Below, piece after piece: positions 1 through 8,805 of a stretch of DNA of 64,000 nt; within the stretch, counting starts at the first letter, position 1, and each line of letters opens with the position of its first letter. A program made the position numbers and the translations under genes. This stretch comes from Eutrophocola sp965661105 (lineage in GTDB: Bacteria; Pseudomonadota; Gammaproteobacteria; Pseudomonadales; Pseudohongiellaceae), in NCBI GenBank assembly GCA_965661105.1, contig CBFICR010000007.1, forward strand, positions 1-64,000, in the 5' to 3' direction. The notes beneath the pieces were generated by a model. The model was not told the origin of the DNA. It saw only the letters and a list, made by a program, of their open reading frames with translations, and searched no databases.

Positions 1-765
1 TCCAGCTTCCTCTGGACTGGTATGATGGTCCATTATGCTTCGCCAGTACTCTGATTCGGAATAAAGTTTAGCTGGAATAGACATCACTTCATGAACTAAA
101 ACATCCGCGCCTTGTGAAAATTTTATTAAATTTTGACTTAATCGTGTATCGCCAGAAATAACAACCGAGCTGCCTTGATAATCAATGCGATAGCCAAAAG
201 AGGGTTTTATCAATTCCCCATGATCAACATCAAAAACCGTAACTCGAACGCCATCTTCTTGATAAATTAAACTTTCCGATACTTCATATGCATTAACTGC
301 TATACCTGATAGTGGAAAGTTTTCATCTGCCACCCTTATATCAATATCTGCCTGGTGCGCTTGCCTGAGCTTCTCCATCATATTTTTGGTCCCTACTGGC
401 CCATATATTTCCATCGCTTCTGTTCGACCAAACAACCAGCCTGTCAACCAAAGATCTGATAAACCATTAACGTGATCAGAGTGAAGATGTGTTAAAAAAT
501 ATGCGTCAACTTCACCCGGGAATAACCCAAGTTGAGCAAGTCGTATAGTGGCACCACGACCAGTATCAAAGACCAACTTATGATCTCCCGCCTCTACCAA
601 TGTGCTGGCTCCAAAACGCTCAACACTCATCATAGGAGTACCTGTACCCAGTAAGGTAACTGTAAATTTCTCAGTGTTATTGCCATCCTGGGCAAAACTT
701 TTTGTTACTGTAAATAACATCAAAAGCAATACCAGCTTCTCAATTAATAACGACTTTTTCTTCAT
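1..765 (-). CDS. Exported MBL-fold hydrolase (RNase Z/arylsulfatase-like), 3' end cut by window
   Basis: The reading frame opens at ATG 763-765 (minus) and stays open to base 1, giving 255 residues without a stop, so the C-terminus lies outside the window. Residues 1-25 form a Sec signal peptide (KKK, then a Leu/Val core, SFAQ cleavage region). The zinc motif HLHSDH is at residues 93-98, and DHHTSPEEAG near the visible end is typical of AtsA/RNase Z-like periplasmic MBL hydrolases. It is the last visible gene of the minus-strand catabolic operon, 57 bases after the NrtS-like gene. The family hydrolyses ester, sulfate or phosphodiester bonds; the substrate here is unknown. The fold is secure, the reaction is not. 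Confidence 0.85.
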   Translation of the reverse strand, partial: MKKKSLLIEKLVLLLMLFTVTKSFAQDGNNTEKFTVTLLGTGTPMMSVERFGASTLVEAGDHKLVFDTGRGATIRLAQLGLFPGEVDAYFLTHLHSDHVNGLSDLWLTGWLFGRTEAMEIYGPVGTKNMMEKLRQAHQADIDIRVADENFPLSGIAVNAYEVSESLIYQEDGVRVTVFDVDHGELIKPSFGYRIDYQGSSVVISGDTRLSQNLIKFSQGADVLVHEVMSIPAKLYSESEYWRSIMDHHTSPEEAG

Positions 766-821
766 ATTAAATTCCTGATTTCATTGAATATTTTAGGCCT
801 CATATAAAAAGAAAAGCCTGA

Positions 822-1037
822 TTATTGTTCTTTCTTATTAGATAAACGGCCACTAATAAACACAACAAAAGGGACACAATAAGTTAAAATTGCGGACAGC
901 ACTCGTATTGGTGCATCTCCAAAAATAGCATCGTATTGATTTATAAATAACAATATTGTTCCCACTAATGCAGCGACAAAAAGTGCAGTTTTTATCATTT
1001 TCTTGTCTATAAGCTTTCTATCCATACTACTGTTCAT
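822..1037 (-). CDS. NrtS-like small membrane protein
   Basis: A small protein of 67-77 residues with two predicted membrane helices. The core pattern VGTIL..INQ.DAIFG....ILTYCVPF matches the NrtS nitrate/nitrite transporter family, which is normally about 70 residues. Three in-frame ATGs compete: 1055, 1037 and 1025. The last two flank the stop codon of the upstream MFS gene (1027-1029), so translational coupling is likely; I chose 1037, but 1025 is equally possible. It sits between an MFS carrier and an MBL hydrolase in a catabolic operon, with no nitrate reductase nearby. A nitrate role is therefore a family assignment, not supported by context. Confidence 0.6.
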   Translation of the reverse strand: MNSSMDRKLIDKKMIKTALFVAALVGTILLFINQYDAIFGDAPIRVLSAILTYCVPFVVFISGRLSNKKEQ

Positions 1038-2244
1038 TTGCCGGATATTTTCCAAGAGTCAGGAAAAGTACTATAGATAACAACAGCATTCCCACAGACC
1101 ATGTAAGAATTGTTGTATATCCCTGGAATGCTTGTGCACTCGCTCCAAATATGGGTGGCGCAATACCAGCACCAACCGTAAAGAAGGCAATGATAAGTCC
1201 AAATATTGCCGGATAGTGTGCCGGCCCAAAATATTTACTAGTCAAATAGGCAAGTAAATCCAACTCGGCACCTGCCGCAAGCCCAACCATAATCGCAATT
1301 ATAATTCCCGTGGTAAAAGTCACTTCTGTATTTACTAAAAGCAACAAACCCAGCATTGGAAGAATGAAAAAACAGGCTGCAACACCAGGCGCCCAAAAAC
1401 GATCAACCAGGGCACCGACCAGAAGCCGGCCGACAATAACAGTAAAACCCAGCACGGCAGCTATAATCGCAATAGCGCTACGCTCAAAACCTTTTTCACT
1501 CAAAATGGGTTCAAAGTTCGATAACAAACCTGCAACCACAATCACCGTCACAAATAGAACAGCACCTAAAATCCAGAATCGCATAGTGCGCATAGCCTCA
1601 GCTGGCTCCATACCCCAGGCTGGCTCTTTGCCTAATACAGTAAGACTATCTCCCGCTAAAGCAGCTTCAGGTTTTTCTTTAAATAGTATAAAAACTACAG
1701 GAAGTGAAAGTAATAACGCTCCTATACCAATTCCTCGATAAGCTGCTCGCCACCCATAATTAGAAATAAGAAACTCAACGATCGGTGGCAGTAAAAACGC
1801 TCCCAAACCCGTTCCTGCCATTGTAATTCCTATTGCCTTGCCTCGATGTTTTGAAAACCAGTTATTGAGAACTCCTGTCCAAATGACGGGCAAAGATCCT
1901 GCACCCATTACTGCTAATAATGCCCAGCTAAGATACCAAACCAATAATGACCCATTATTAAAGGAGAGGAGTACATAACCAAAGGAATGGCCTGTAATTC
2001 CTATTATCCCCAAGGTACGAAGGCCTACTTTCTGAGCAATAGAACCAATAAACGGACCTGTGAGAAGACCTGAACACATCAATACGGTATAACTGAGAAA
2101 AAATTGTGAAGCACTCCAGCCAAATTCATTTGTTACCGGGCCGACAAAAAAACTCTGTGAATAATTTGTAAGTGTGAATATTCCACACATAGTTCCAATT
2201 GTCGCTGCAACTAATGTGCCCCACCCTTCCTTAAATTCATTCAT
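1027..2244 (-). CDS. MFS transporter, oxalate/formate-monocarboxylate type
   Basis: 405 residues with about 12 hydrophobic segments. The N-terminal pattern (long first helix, then NYSQSFFVGPVTNEFGWS) and the G.GLG motif in helix 5 (MAGTGLGAFLLPP) resemble the OFA/monocarboxylate branch of the major facilitator superfamily. It is an inner-membrane carrier, probably importing a small organic acid or other growth substrate. It lies in the minus-strand operon, 67 bases after the OsmC gene, and its stop overlaps the possible start of the NrtS-like gene. The context suggests it imports the compound processed by the GST, SDR and ALDH enzymes upstream. Substrate not determinable from sequence. Confidence 0.8.
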   Translation of the reverse strand: MNEFKEGWGTLVAATIGTMCGIFTLTNYSQSFFVGPVTNEFGWSASQFFLSYTVLMCSGLLTGPFIGSIAQKVGLRTLGIIGITGHSFGYVLLSFNNGSLLVWYLSWALLAVMGAGSLPVIWTGVLNNWFSKHRGKAIGITMAGTGLGAFLLPPIVEFLISNYGWRAAYRGIGIGALLLSLPVVFILFKEKPEAALAGDSLTVLGKEPAWGMEPAEAMRTMRFWILGAVLFVTVIVVAGLLSNFEPILSEKGFERSAIAIIAAVLGFTVIVGRLLVGALVDRFWAPGVAACFFILPMLGLLLLVNTEVTFTTGIIIAIMVGLAAGAELDLLAYLTSKYFGPAHYPAIFGLIIAFFTVGAGIAPPIFGASAQAFQGYTTILTWSVGMLLLSIVLFLTLGKYPANEQ

Positions 2245-2311
2245 AATATATTCACCTTATTGCTGACAATAAAACCCAATAATTAACACTGAAATATTTT
2301 GGGAAAATATT

Positions 2312-3511
2312 TTAGAGGCGAACTATTTTCAGTTTGGTTTTAAGATCGGTACGACAAAAAGCATGTAAAAAACATGTTTGTTCTGATATATCCAGCATTT
2401 CCTGAGCCATGTCATCTGACTCACCGGTCTGCAAATAAACGTGCGTTTCTACCGGATCAGCTTCCCCAGCTTTCCCTGTAGCACCTGATGCACCACCTAG
2501 TGAGAAATGCGTATCCTGAACGATTCTATATTCTGGCAAATCCAGCTTTAGCATTGAAACAAAGCGTCCAAATTGGGTCATAAAACAAAAACCAATACCA
2601 GCTGATATATATGTATTAGCATCTGGAGCCCGTCCCTGGCCTCCATTTACAGGGGACTCTTCCGACAAAAACCGGAATGAAGTACCGTAGGGGGAATATT
2701 GCATTTGTTGAATTTCTTTTATTCCATCTTCTCGAAGCACAGCAACTGCGCCAATATTTAATCTACGATTTTGTTCATCAGATAATGAAGAACCACCAGC
2801 AACCGTGCCTCGCACAACATTTTTTTTTGGTGTTGGGCCCACAGCTTCTACTAATTTTGCGTGAATACCCTGAACTTTTGCTTTACTAAAATGATCACCA
2901 GGATCTGAATACAGCGGAGCTTCAAGTTCAGCAACTTTTGCAGTTGCTATTTCTTTACCGTTCTTTCCGAGTTTAAACAAGCTTTCAAGTTGACCACGCA
3001 TCAGTCCATTTAACGGCGAAGCATGAATGGCATTCATTAGAAATTTCCGAAGATCAGGTTCATTCAGGTCGCAGTCAATTTCAACCTGAAGCTCTACCGG
3101 TTCAGCTCCACCCACCATAGTCCGCTTGGGCATTGAACCCTTCATGGTGTAATAGTTATCCTGAATCAACTTCAGCTTTCGTATTTCGAGACCTTGAATT
3201 TTTGCCAGGGCGAGAATTTCATTCATGTAGCTGGCGATCATTCCGGTAGTTAAGAAAGCCAAGGGACATGGTGCAGCATCATGACCATTGAGATATGGAC
3301 CTTCATCGGAAACCAGACGCCAGGTTTGTCCTGTGCGTGCAGATCTCACAATGGCCTCTTTTTGAAAACCTGACAAAGAACGTACCCAGGTACGAAGTGC
3401 ATCACCTTTGCGTAAAGCTGGTGCACTAATTCCTACTTCATCAGCATTATTCAGCAAGAAAAATGGCGGCAGGCCACTTGTCTGAATAATGTTTTCACCT
3501 GTATTTTTCAT
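2312..3511 (-). CDS. Double OsmC-domain protein
   Basis: 399 residues, more than twice the length of an ordinary OsmC/Ohr protein (about 140). The first half contains DEGPYLNGHDAAPCPLAF (residues about 69-86), an OsmC-type strand-turn with a Cys. The second half repeats the fold around AGIGFCFMTQFGRFVSM and ends with EQTCFLHAFCRT, giving a second set of cysteines. OsmC/Ohr proteins reduce organic peroxides with paired cysteines, but the strict Ohr spacing is not evident here, so a peroxidase role is unproven. The gene is between the aldehyde dehydrogenase and the MFS carrier. It may protect against, or act on, thiol or peroxide intermediates of the glutathione-dependent pathway. Confidence 0.65.
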   Translation of the reverse strand: MKNTGENIIQTSGLPPFFLLNNADEVGISAPALRKGDALRTWVRSLSGFQKEAIVRSARTGQTWRLVSDEGPYLNGHDAAPCPLAFLTTGMIASYMNEILALAKIQGLEIRKLKLIQDNYYTMKGSMPKRTMVGGAEPVELQVEIDCDLNEPDLRKFLMNAIHASPLNGLMRGQLESLFKLGKNGKEIATAKVAELEAPLYSDPGDHFSKAKVQGIHAKLVEAVGPTPKKNVVRGTVAGGSSLSDEQNRRLNIGAVAVLREDGIKEIQQMQYSPYGTSFRFLSEESPVNGGQGRAPDANTYISAGIGFCFMTQFGRFVSMLKLDLPEYRIVQDTHFSLGGASGATGKAGEADPVETHVYLQTGESDDMAQEMLDISEQTCFLHAFCRTDLKTKLKIVRL

Positions 3512-3607
3512 TTCACCCTCTAATTTTGACCAATAATGTGGCCGCTATAATTTTTAACTTAAGAATAAATATTGCTACCAAAAAGCAGTTTTCCTGCGAA
3601 AGATTTT

Positions 3608-5038
3608 TTAAGCCTTTAAAGTAACCCATTTCAACTCTGTAAATGATTCCAGATCTGCTTCAGTACCTTCCCGGCCAAATCCGCTATCGCCAAGGCCGCC
3701 AAATGGAACATGAGCTTCATCGCTTATTGATGGGCCATTAATGTGTACCATTCCTGATTGAATTTGTTGTGCGTATTCGATTGCGCTCTTCAAATTGCTT
3801 GTATAAATAGCTGAGCTCAACCCATAAACAGAATCGTTGGCTTTTAACATGGCATCCTCAAATCCATCAACTAGATAAACACTAACAACAGGGCCAAACG
3901 TCTCCTGCTTACAAACATCCATCTCTTCAGACACATTAAGCAATATTGTAGGAGCACACCTATTACCATCCCAGGTTCCTCCGGTAGCAATATCAGCGCC
4001 TTTTGCTCGTGCATCTTCAATGTGGCCCCTGATTCGTTCACGCTGCTTTTCACTTATGATAGGACCAATAATAGTATCCGGATGACGGAGATCTCCCATT
4101 CCCAAATTGCTAACGATTTCTGTAAATATCTTTATGAATTTTGGATAGATTCCCTTCTCCACATAGATTCTGCTTGATCCTACGCATGCTTGCCCTTGAT
4201 GCATAAATATCCCGCGAACAGCACCTTGAACAGCTTCCTGCAAATCAGCATCGTCCATTATTACTAAAGGGCTCTTGCCACCTAGCTCAAGAGTGACATG
4301 CTTGTTTTCTATGGCACAAAGCTTTTGTATATGCTTACCAATCACTGTTGAGCCCGTAAAAGTTACTGTTTTAACTTTTGGATGGCAGGTTAAGTCATCA
4401 CCAATTTTATAACCGCTACCTGTAATCACATTTAGTGAACCAGGTGGAAATCCAGCATCTGCTATAAGCTCGGCGAATTTCAAAGACAATACCGGGTGGA
4501 CACCTGAGGGCATCAAGACAACCGTACTACCAGTCGCCAACGCATTGGCACATAAGCGCGCCGCTTTGATCAAAGGCACATTAAATGGAGTGATAACGGC
4601 AACTACTCCTCGTGGATAACGCCATGTCATGCTTAGACGCCCGGGATAATCCGTAGGAAGGGTCTTTCCGCTCATCTGGCGCACTATACCTACTGACCCA
4701 CGAATAAAAGAGATAGCTTTATTGGTCTCAAATTCAGCCTTTCTACGCGACGATCCTCCTTCGTCAATTAGTAAATCGATAAACTGCTCATACCTTTCTT
4801 CCAGAAGTTCAGCCGCTTTACAAAGCCAGGCCTCGCGTTCATTAGTGCTGCTATTACAATATGTTTGAAAACATTTATCTGCAGAATTAACAGCGTTATC
4901 CACATCTTCCTTGGTACCGAACGCCACCTGCGCGAATAGACTGTCATCTAACGGATTTAGTGAATCCATCAGAGCACCATCCGAAGCCGATACGTATTCA
5001 TTATCAATCCAGTGCCCATATTGCTTTTCATTATTCAT
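3608..5038 (-). CDS. NAD(P)-dependent aldehyde dehydrogenase
   Basis: 476 residues, full length for the family. The cofactor region contains ITPFNVPL and FTGST; the general-base motif is LELGGKSP and the catalytic nucleophile is Cys285 in GQACVGSS. The C-terminal ETFGPVVSV block and FGGLGDSGFGREG are also present. It oxidises an aldehyde to the acid in the cytoplasm. It follows the SDR gene by 30 bases, so alcohol to aldehyde (SDR) and aldehyde to acid (this enzyme) is a natural pair. Several subfamilies (benzaldehyde, vanillin, lactaldehyde type) share these motifs, so the substrate is not assigned. Confidence 0.93.
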   Translation of the reverse strand: MNNEKQYGHWIDNEYVSASDGALMDSLNPLDDSLFAQVAFGTKEDVDNAVNSADKCFQTYCNSSTNEREAWLCKAAELLEERYEQFIDLLIDEGGSSRRKAEFETNKAISFIRGSVGIVRQMSGKTLPTDYPGRLSMTWRYPRGVVAVITPFNVPLIKAARLCANALATGSTVVLMPSGVHPVLSLKFAELIADAGFPPGSLNVITGSGYKIGDDLTCHPKVKTVTFTGSTVIGKHIQKLCAIENKHVTLELGGKSPLVIMDDADLQEAVQGAVRGIFMHQGQACVGSSRIYVEKGIYPKFIKIFTEIVSNLGMGDLRHPDTIIGPIISEKQRERIRGHIEDARAKGADIATGGTWDGNRCAPTILLNVSEEMDVCKQETFGPVVSVYLVDGFEDAMLKANDSVYGLSSAIYTSNLKSAIEYAQQIQSGMVHINGPSISDEAHVPFGGLGDSGFGREGTEADLESFTELKWVTLKA

Positions 5039-5068
5039 ATATTTTCCTTTTCTACTACTGTTTCCTAC

Positions 5069-5824
5069 TCAGTAATTTAATGCACCACCATCTACATTCA
5101 CGCATTGGCCCGTAACAAAGTCACTGTCTTCACTGGATAAAAAATAAATGGCACCTAACAGATCGTCCGGGAGCATTGACCTTTTTATAATACGCGCCTG
5201 TAATGTCGGGTTAGTGATCTTGCTCATCTGCTCATGTTGCTTTACTCCCTCACTTTCGGTCAGTCCAACAATGATGCAATTAACATGAATACTATCGGCA
5301 CCTAATTCGGCTGCTAATGAGCGTGTTTGGCCGACTATTGCTCCTTTAGAAGAAACATAATGACAAAACATTGGGGCACCACGCAGAAAAGTTCCTGAAG
5401 AAATATTTATTATCTTGCCGCGCCCGTTTTTTCTCATGCTTGGAACAATAGCTTTGGCGCACTGAAAGGGACCTCGGACATTGACTCTCATGACCGCATC
5501 CCATTCATCTTCGCTAATTTCAGTAAATGGTTTTAATTTAAGAGTAGTAAATACAGCAGCGTTATTAATAAGAATTTCGACAGGCCCAAATGCTTCTTCT
5601 GCTTCTTTCACCAATGCTGCAAGGGAATCATTATCTGTCACATCAGTACGACAACCTATTGCGCTGCCACCAGCTGCCTTGATTTGTTCCACAACTTTAC
5701 TGGTATCTGCAATATCAGAAACGACAACTTTCGCCCCTTCAGAAGCCATTCCTAAAGCATAAGCTGCCCCTATACCTTGTGCCGCCCCAGTGATGACTAC
5801 TACTTTTCCTTCAAGTCTGTTCAT
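5069..5824 (-). CDS. Short-chain dehydrogenase/reductase (classical SDR)
   Basis: 251 residues, classical SDR length. The nucleotide motif TGAAQGIG is at residues 12-19, NNA at 87-89, catalytic Ser at about 142-143, Tyr156 and Lys160 in HYVSSKG, and VDGGALNY ends the protein. The Asp at the end of beta-2 (VVSDIAD) favours NAD(H). It oxidises a hydroxyl or reduces a carbonyl in the cytoplasm. It lies between GST and ALDH genes with gaps of about 30 bases. The set GST, GST, SDR and ALDH recalls both isoprene catabolism (IsoI/IsoH/IsoJ) and beta-aryl ether catabolism (LigD with LigE/F/G); neither is proven. Confidence 0.92.
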   Translation of the reverse strand: MNRLEGKVVVITGAAQGIGAAYALGMASEGAKVVVSDIADTSKVVEQIKAAGGSAIGCRTDVTDNDSLAALVKEAEEAFGPVEILINNAAVFTTLKLKPFTEISEDEWDAVMRVNVRGPFQCAKAIVPSMRKNGRGKIINISSGTFLRGAPMFCHYVSSKGAIVGQTRSLAAELGADSIHVNCIIVGLTESEGVKQHEQMSKITNPTLQARIIKRSMLPDDLLGAIYFLSSEDSDFVTGQCVNVDGGALNY

Positions 5825-5856
5825 TTATAAACTCCTATAACATTGTTAAACGACAA

Positions 5857-6666
5857 TTAAGCAGCTCCTATAATGCGCTGTACTTCCGGCCAACTCCGGG
5901 AGCCGAAAGTCTTCAGGTCGTTAGTAAGGTCTTCTGGGCACCAGTCTAAAATCGCTGCCTTAAATGAAGGAACCTCTTGAATTCTTTCCCACCAATCTGC
6001 AAGGTAAGGTAATCGACCTTCCCACCAATCATCCATACCCATCATGGCGACCCGGTTAACATAAGGGGTTAAGGATATGTCCGCCAAACCAAATTCGTCA
6101 TTCACTAGCCATTCGGTTTTTTTCAAATCCTCATTCATTTGCTTTAAGTATTTATCGTAAAGTCTGACTTTGTCCGCAGCACCTGGCGCTTCAAATCCGG
6201 ACTTCACTATCTGCTTCTTGTAACCTGCCCAATCAACAGTCACAGAATGATCTGGCGTATTTGCCAGAAATTCTTCTAGTTCTTTTTCACTTAAGTTTTT
6301 TCTCACAATATGACGATGCGCACTGGCAAAGGTTAAAACACCACAAGCGGGGTGAAGCAACTCATCGAGCGCCTTGGTCCAGTAACGGGTTTTAACGTAT
6401 TCAATTGGATTTTCAGGTGTCAGTTTTTTTTCAGGAAACGCTAGATCGAGATACTCCATAATGACAGTTGATTCATTAATGATATTGCCGTCATGCACAA
6501 GGCTAGGTACTACTGACTTGGGATTAATCTTTACGTAATCCGGATCGAACTGCTCGCCTTTAAGAATATCTATATAGTGCGCTTTAAATTCCAGATCCTT
6601 GATCACCATTGCCCATCGGACTTTGGCGGCACATACTGAAGATCCATGATGATATAATTCAAGCAT
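5857..6666 (-). CDS. Glutathione S-transferase family protein (catabolic type)
   Basis: 269 residues. The N-terminal thioredoxin-fold domain runs from LYHHGSSVCAAKVRW to a cis-Pro VVPSLVHDG, then ESTVIMEYLD, which gives the glutathione-binding Glu-Ser pair. An all-helical C-terminal domain follows (LADISLTPYVNR). A Ser/Cys cluster near residues 9-12 (SSVC) lies where GSTs place the thiol-activating residue. Length and insertions resemble LigF-like etherases or other catabolic GSTs rather than housekeeping ones. It is cytoplasmic and sits 24 bases after the other GST, so the two probably act in sequence, one conjugating and one removing glutathione. That order is inference. Confidence 0.85.
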   Translation of the reverse strand: MLELYHHGSSVCAAKVRWAMVIKDLEFKAHYIDILKGEQFDPDYVKINPKSVVPSLVHDGNIINESTVIMEYLDLAFPEKKLTPENPIEYVKTRYWTKALDELLHPACGVLTFASAHRHIVRKNLSEKELEEFLANTPDHSVTVDWAGYKKQIVKSGFEAPGAADKVRLYDKYLKQMNEDLKKTEWLVNDEFGLADISLTPYVNRVAMMGMDDWWEGRLPYLADWWERIQEVPSFKAAILDWCPEDLTNDLKTFGSRSWPEVQRIIGAA

Positions 6667-6690
6667 TATTATTTACCTTGCTACTGATTT

Positions 6691-7446
6691 CTAAAAAACA
6701 GGACACCATTCCAGCACGCCCTTCTTGAAACTTTCTCTCTCCGCAATACGGTTTGCCCATGCCTCTACTGCTGGGAAACGGCTAAAGTCATAACCAGCTC
6801 CGGCTAATGTGAAGTGAACAGGCACCCAGGTAATATCAGCGAGTGTAAACTTTTCACCAACCAACCACTGATGATTTTTTAGAATGGAGTCAGCTTTTGC
6901 GAAGAATTCATCCAATATTTTCTCTGCCACCTTGGCTTCATCCGGAGAAAACCCTTCGCTACTTTTTTTATGGAATTTGAGCAGTTCATTGTTTTTTTGA
7001 AGCTTTTCATAATTGCGCTTCTCTTCTTCAGAGTGCTTCATTTTTCCCTGCATCTTGTGATAGTAGATATAGGTCTTTACACCTTTTACATGGATTTCTA
7101 TCGCCGATCTCATCCACCAGTACATCCTTTCTAACTCCTCCTCTGACTCAGGACGTAAAGGCGGCTCAGGAAACTTCTGATCGATATAATCAATAATGTC
7201 ATCAGACTCAATAATCACCACACCATCGTCCACCAAGGTAGGTACTACTCCTGTGGGGTTAATACCGAAATATTCTGGAGTAATGTTCTCTTTTTTTGTG
7301 ATATCCAGATGATGACTTGTCCACGGCAAACTTTTTTCTTCCAGAGTAATGCGTACGCGCATCGCACAATTGGAAATAAATGAGTGATATAAATGTAAAC
7401 CTTTGAACCCGAGAACTTCTTTATTGCTTGGAATTATTTTTCCCAT
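6691..7446 (-). CDS. Glutathione S-transferase family protein
   Basis: 251 residues and the first gene of the minus-strand operon. The thioredoxin-like half has LYHSFISNCAMRVR, the cis-Pro GVVPTLVDDG and ESDDIIDYID. The helical half has FTLADITWVPVHFTLAG. A charged, probably coiled segment at about residues 118-160 (many Lys and Glu) is longer than in ordinary GSTs. It shares a closing pattern with its neighbour (SFK.....WCP), so the two may be diverged duplicates. The likely role is glutathione conjugation, cleavage or isomerisation of the pathway substrate in the cytoplasm. Transcription probably starts in the 7447-7681 gap shared with the LysR gene. Confidence 0.85.
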   Translation of the reverse strand: MGKIIPSNKEVLGFKGLHLYHSFISNCAMRVRITLEEKSLPWTSHHLDITKKENITPEYFGINPTGVVPTLVDDGVVIIESDDIIDYIDQKFPEPPLRPESEEELERMYWWMRSAIEIHVKGVKTYIYYHKMQGKMKHSEEEKRNYEKLQKNNELLKFHKKSSEGFSPDEAKVAEKILDEFFAKADSILKNHQWLVGEKFTLADITWVPVHFTLAGAGYDFSRFPAVEAWANRIAERESFKKGVLEWCPVF

Positions 7447-7606
7447 TACGACACCTACAAAAGTAAAAATTTATACATATTGATCGCGGCAACGCTGCAA
7501 ACATTTTTTGAAAAAACCGAATTTTTAGTGAAGCCTTTTTGGCCTAAATCATATTTTTATAGATCGACCGAAGTGCCCATGCGCCAATATAGTCAATGGA
7601 ATACAC

Positions 7607-7620
7607 TATAATTAATTATA
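7607..7620. promoter_or_regulatory. Palindrome in GST operon/LysR divergent promoter region
   Basis: TATAATTAATTATA is a perfect 14-bp palindrome midway between the divergent GST operon (start 7446) and the LysR gene (start 7682), in very AT-rich DNA. A dyad here fits a LysR-type operator. AT-rich palindromes also arise by chance, so this is only a candidate. Confidence 0.35.
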
Positions 7621-7681
7621 AATATAATGATAATATGGAAAAAAATGCCTTGTTTGATCACTAAAAGGAAACAATGGGTCA

Positions 7682-8632
7682 ATGAACGAACTTGAATGCA
7701 TTCGAACCTTTGTCAAAGTTGCTGAAGTCGGAAGCTTTACTGAAGCCGCACGACAAATGGATTCCGCGAAGTCGGCGGTCACAAAACGCATTAATCAACT
7801 TGAGGATCACCTTGAGTTACAGCTATTTCAACGATCCACACGAAGACTATCAATAACAGAAGGTGGCACTGCTTTTTACCAACGCTGCATACAAATTCTT
7901 GCAGACCTTGAGCAGGCCAAATCTGATGTAAGCAAGGTCGAATGGAGCCTGGGCGGGACTTTTAGAGTGAGCTGTGTTTCTTCATTTATTCAAGCTTATC
8001 TTGCAAACGACCTTTGCGATTTTCAGCTGCAACATCCCGAATTAAAAATCGACCTTCGACAACAAGACCGCTATTGCGACCCTGTGCAGGAAGGATATGA
8101 TCTAAGCATCCAGCCTACATCGCCCCATAGTGACATTCTGGAAGAGGTTGAAATATTACAGCTTAAAAGGCTTATTGTTGCTTCACCAGCTTACATAGAA
8201 AAATGGGGAATGCCTGAAAATCCAGAAGACTTAATAAATCATCGCTTGGCACACAATAATCATATTCAACCAGAGTTCAGTATGAATTTTGAACGCAATG
8301 ATAAATTTCATTCAGTATCATTTCAGCCCAGCATGTTAACCAATACAATTTTATTGCTCAAAGCCGCAGTAATGAAGGGAGATAGTCTGGCGATGATGCC
8401 TGTATTCTTCATCGAAAAAGAAATTATTTCACGGGACTTTATTCCGGTTTTAACTGATTACAGAATCAAAACAACCCAGTTATGCGCTTACTACAGGAAA
8501 TCTTCTTTTGTGCCGATGAAAGCACTCATATTTTTAAACATGCTGAAGCAAAAATATGGGAGCTACCCGCCCTGGGAGGAAAGAATACTGGAAAGCAAAC
8601 CTGAGATATCGTATGCATTGGGCTTTGATTAA
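7682..8632 (+). CDS. LysR-family transcriptional regulator
   Basis: 316 residues. The N-terminal winged helix-turn-helix spans residues 1-60 (FVKVAEVGSFTEAARQMDSAKSAVTKRINQLE) and is followed by the linker helix and a periplasmic-binding-protein-like effector domain. It belongs to the CrgA/AaeR-like branch by its start MNELECIRTF. It diverges from the eight-gene minus operon with a 235-base gap, the usual arrangement for a LysR activator of the neighbouring catabolic operon, and probably senses the substrate or an intermediate. The start is set by ATG 7682; no strong Shine-Dalgarno is visible. Confidence 0.93.
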   Translation: MNELECIRTFVKVAEVGSFTEAARQMDSAKSAVTKRINQLEDHLELQLFQRSTRRLSITEGGTAFYQRCIQILADLEQAKSDVSKVEWSLGGTFRVSCVSSFIQAYLANDLCDFQLQHPELKIDLRQQDRYCDPVQEGYDLSIQPTSPHSDILEEVEILQLKRLIVASPAYIEKWGMPENPEDLINHRLAHNNHIQPEFSMNFERNDKFHSVSFQPSMLTNTILLLKAAVMKGDSLAMMPVFFIEKEIISRDFIPVLTDYRIKTTQLCAYYRKSSFVPMKALIFLNMLKQKYGSYPPWEERILESKPEISYALGFD

Positions 8633-8805
8633 ACAAAGGGGATTTTTTCAAGGGCATAAATATCAGAAAATTTTTATTATTTATATGTTATTTAACTAGC
8701 CTTGTGTCGATACTTTTAATGCTCCCCCTATTTAATAGCTTATATCAATACTTGTTTTTCTGACTAATCCTATAAATCTGCACTGAATACTGAGAAGTTG
8801 TTGTT

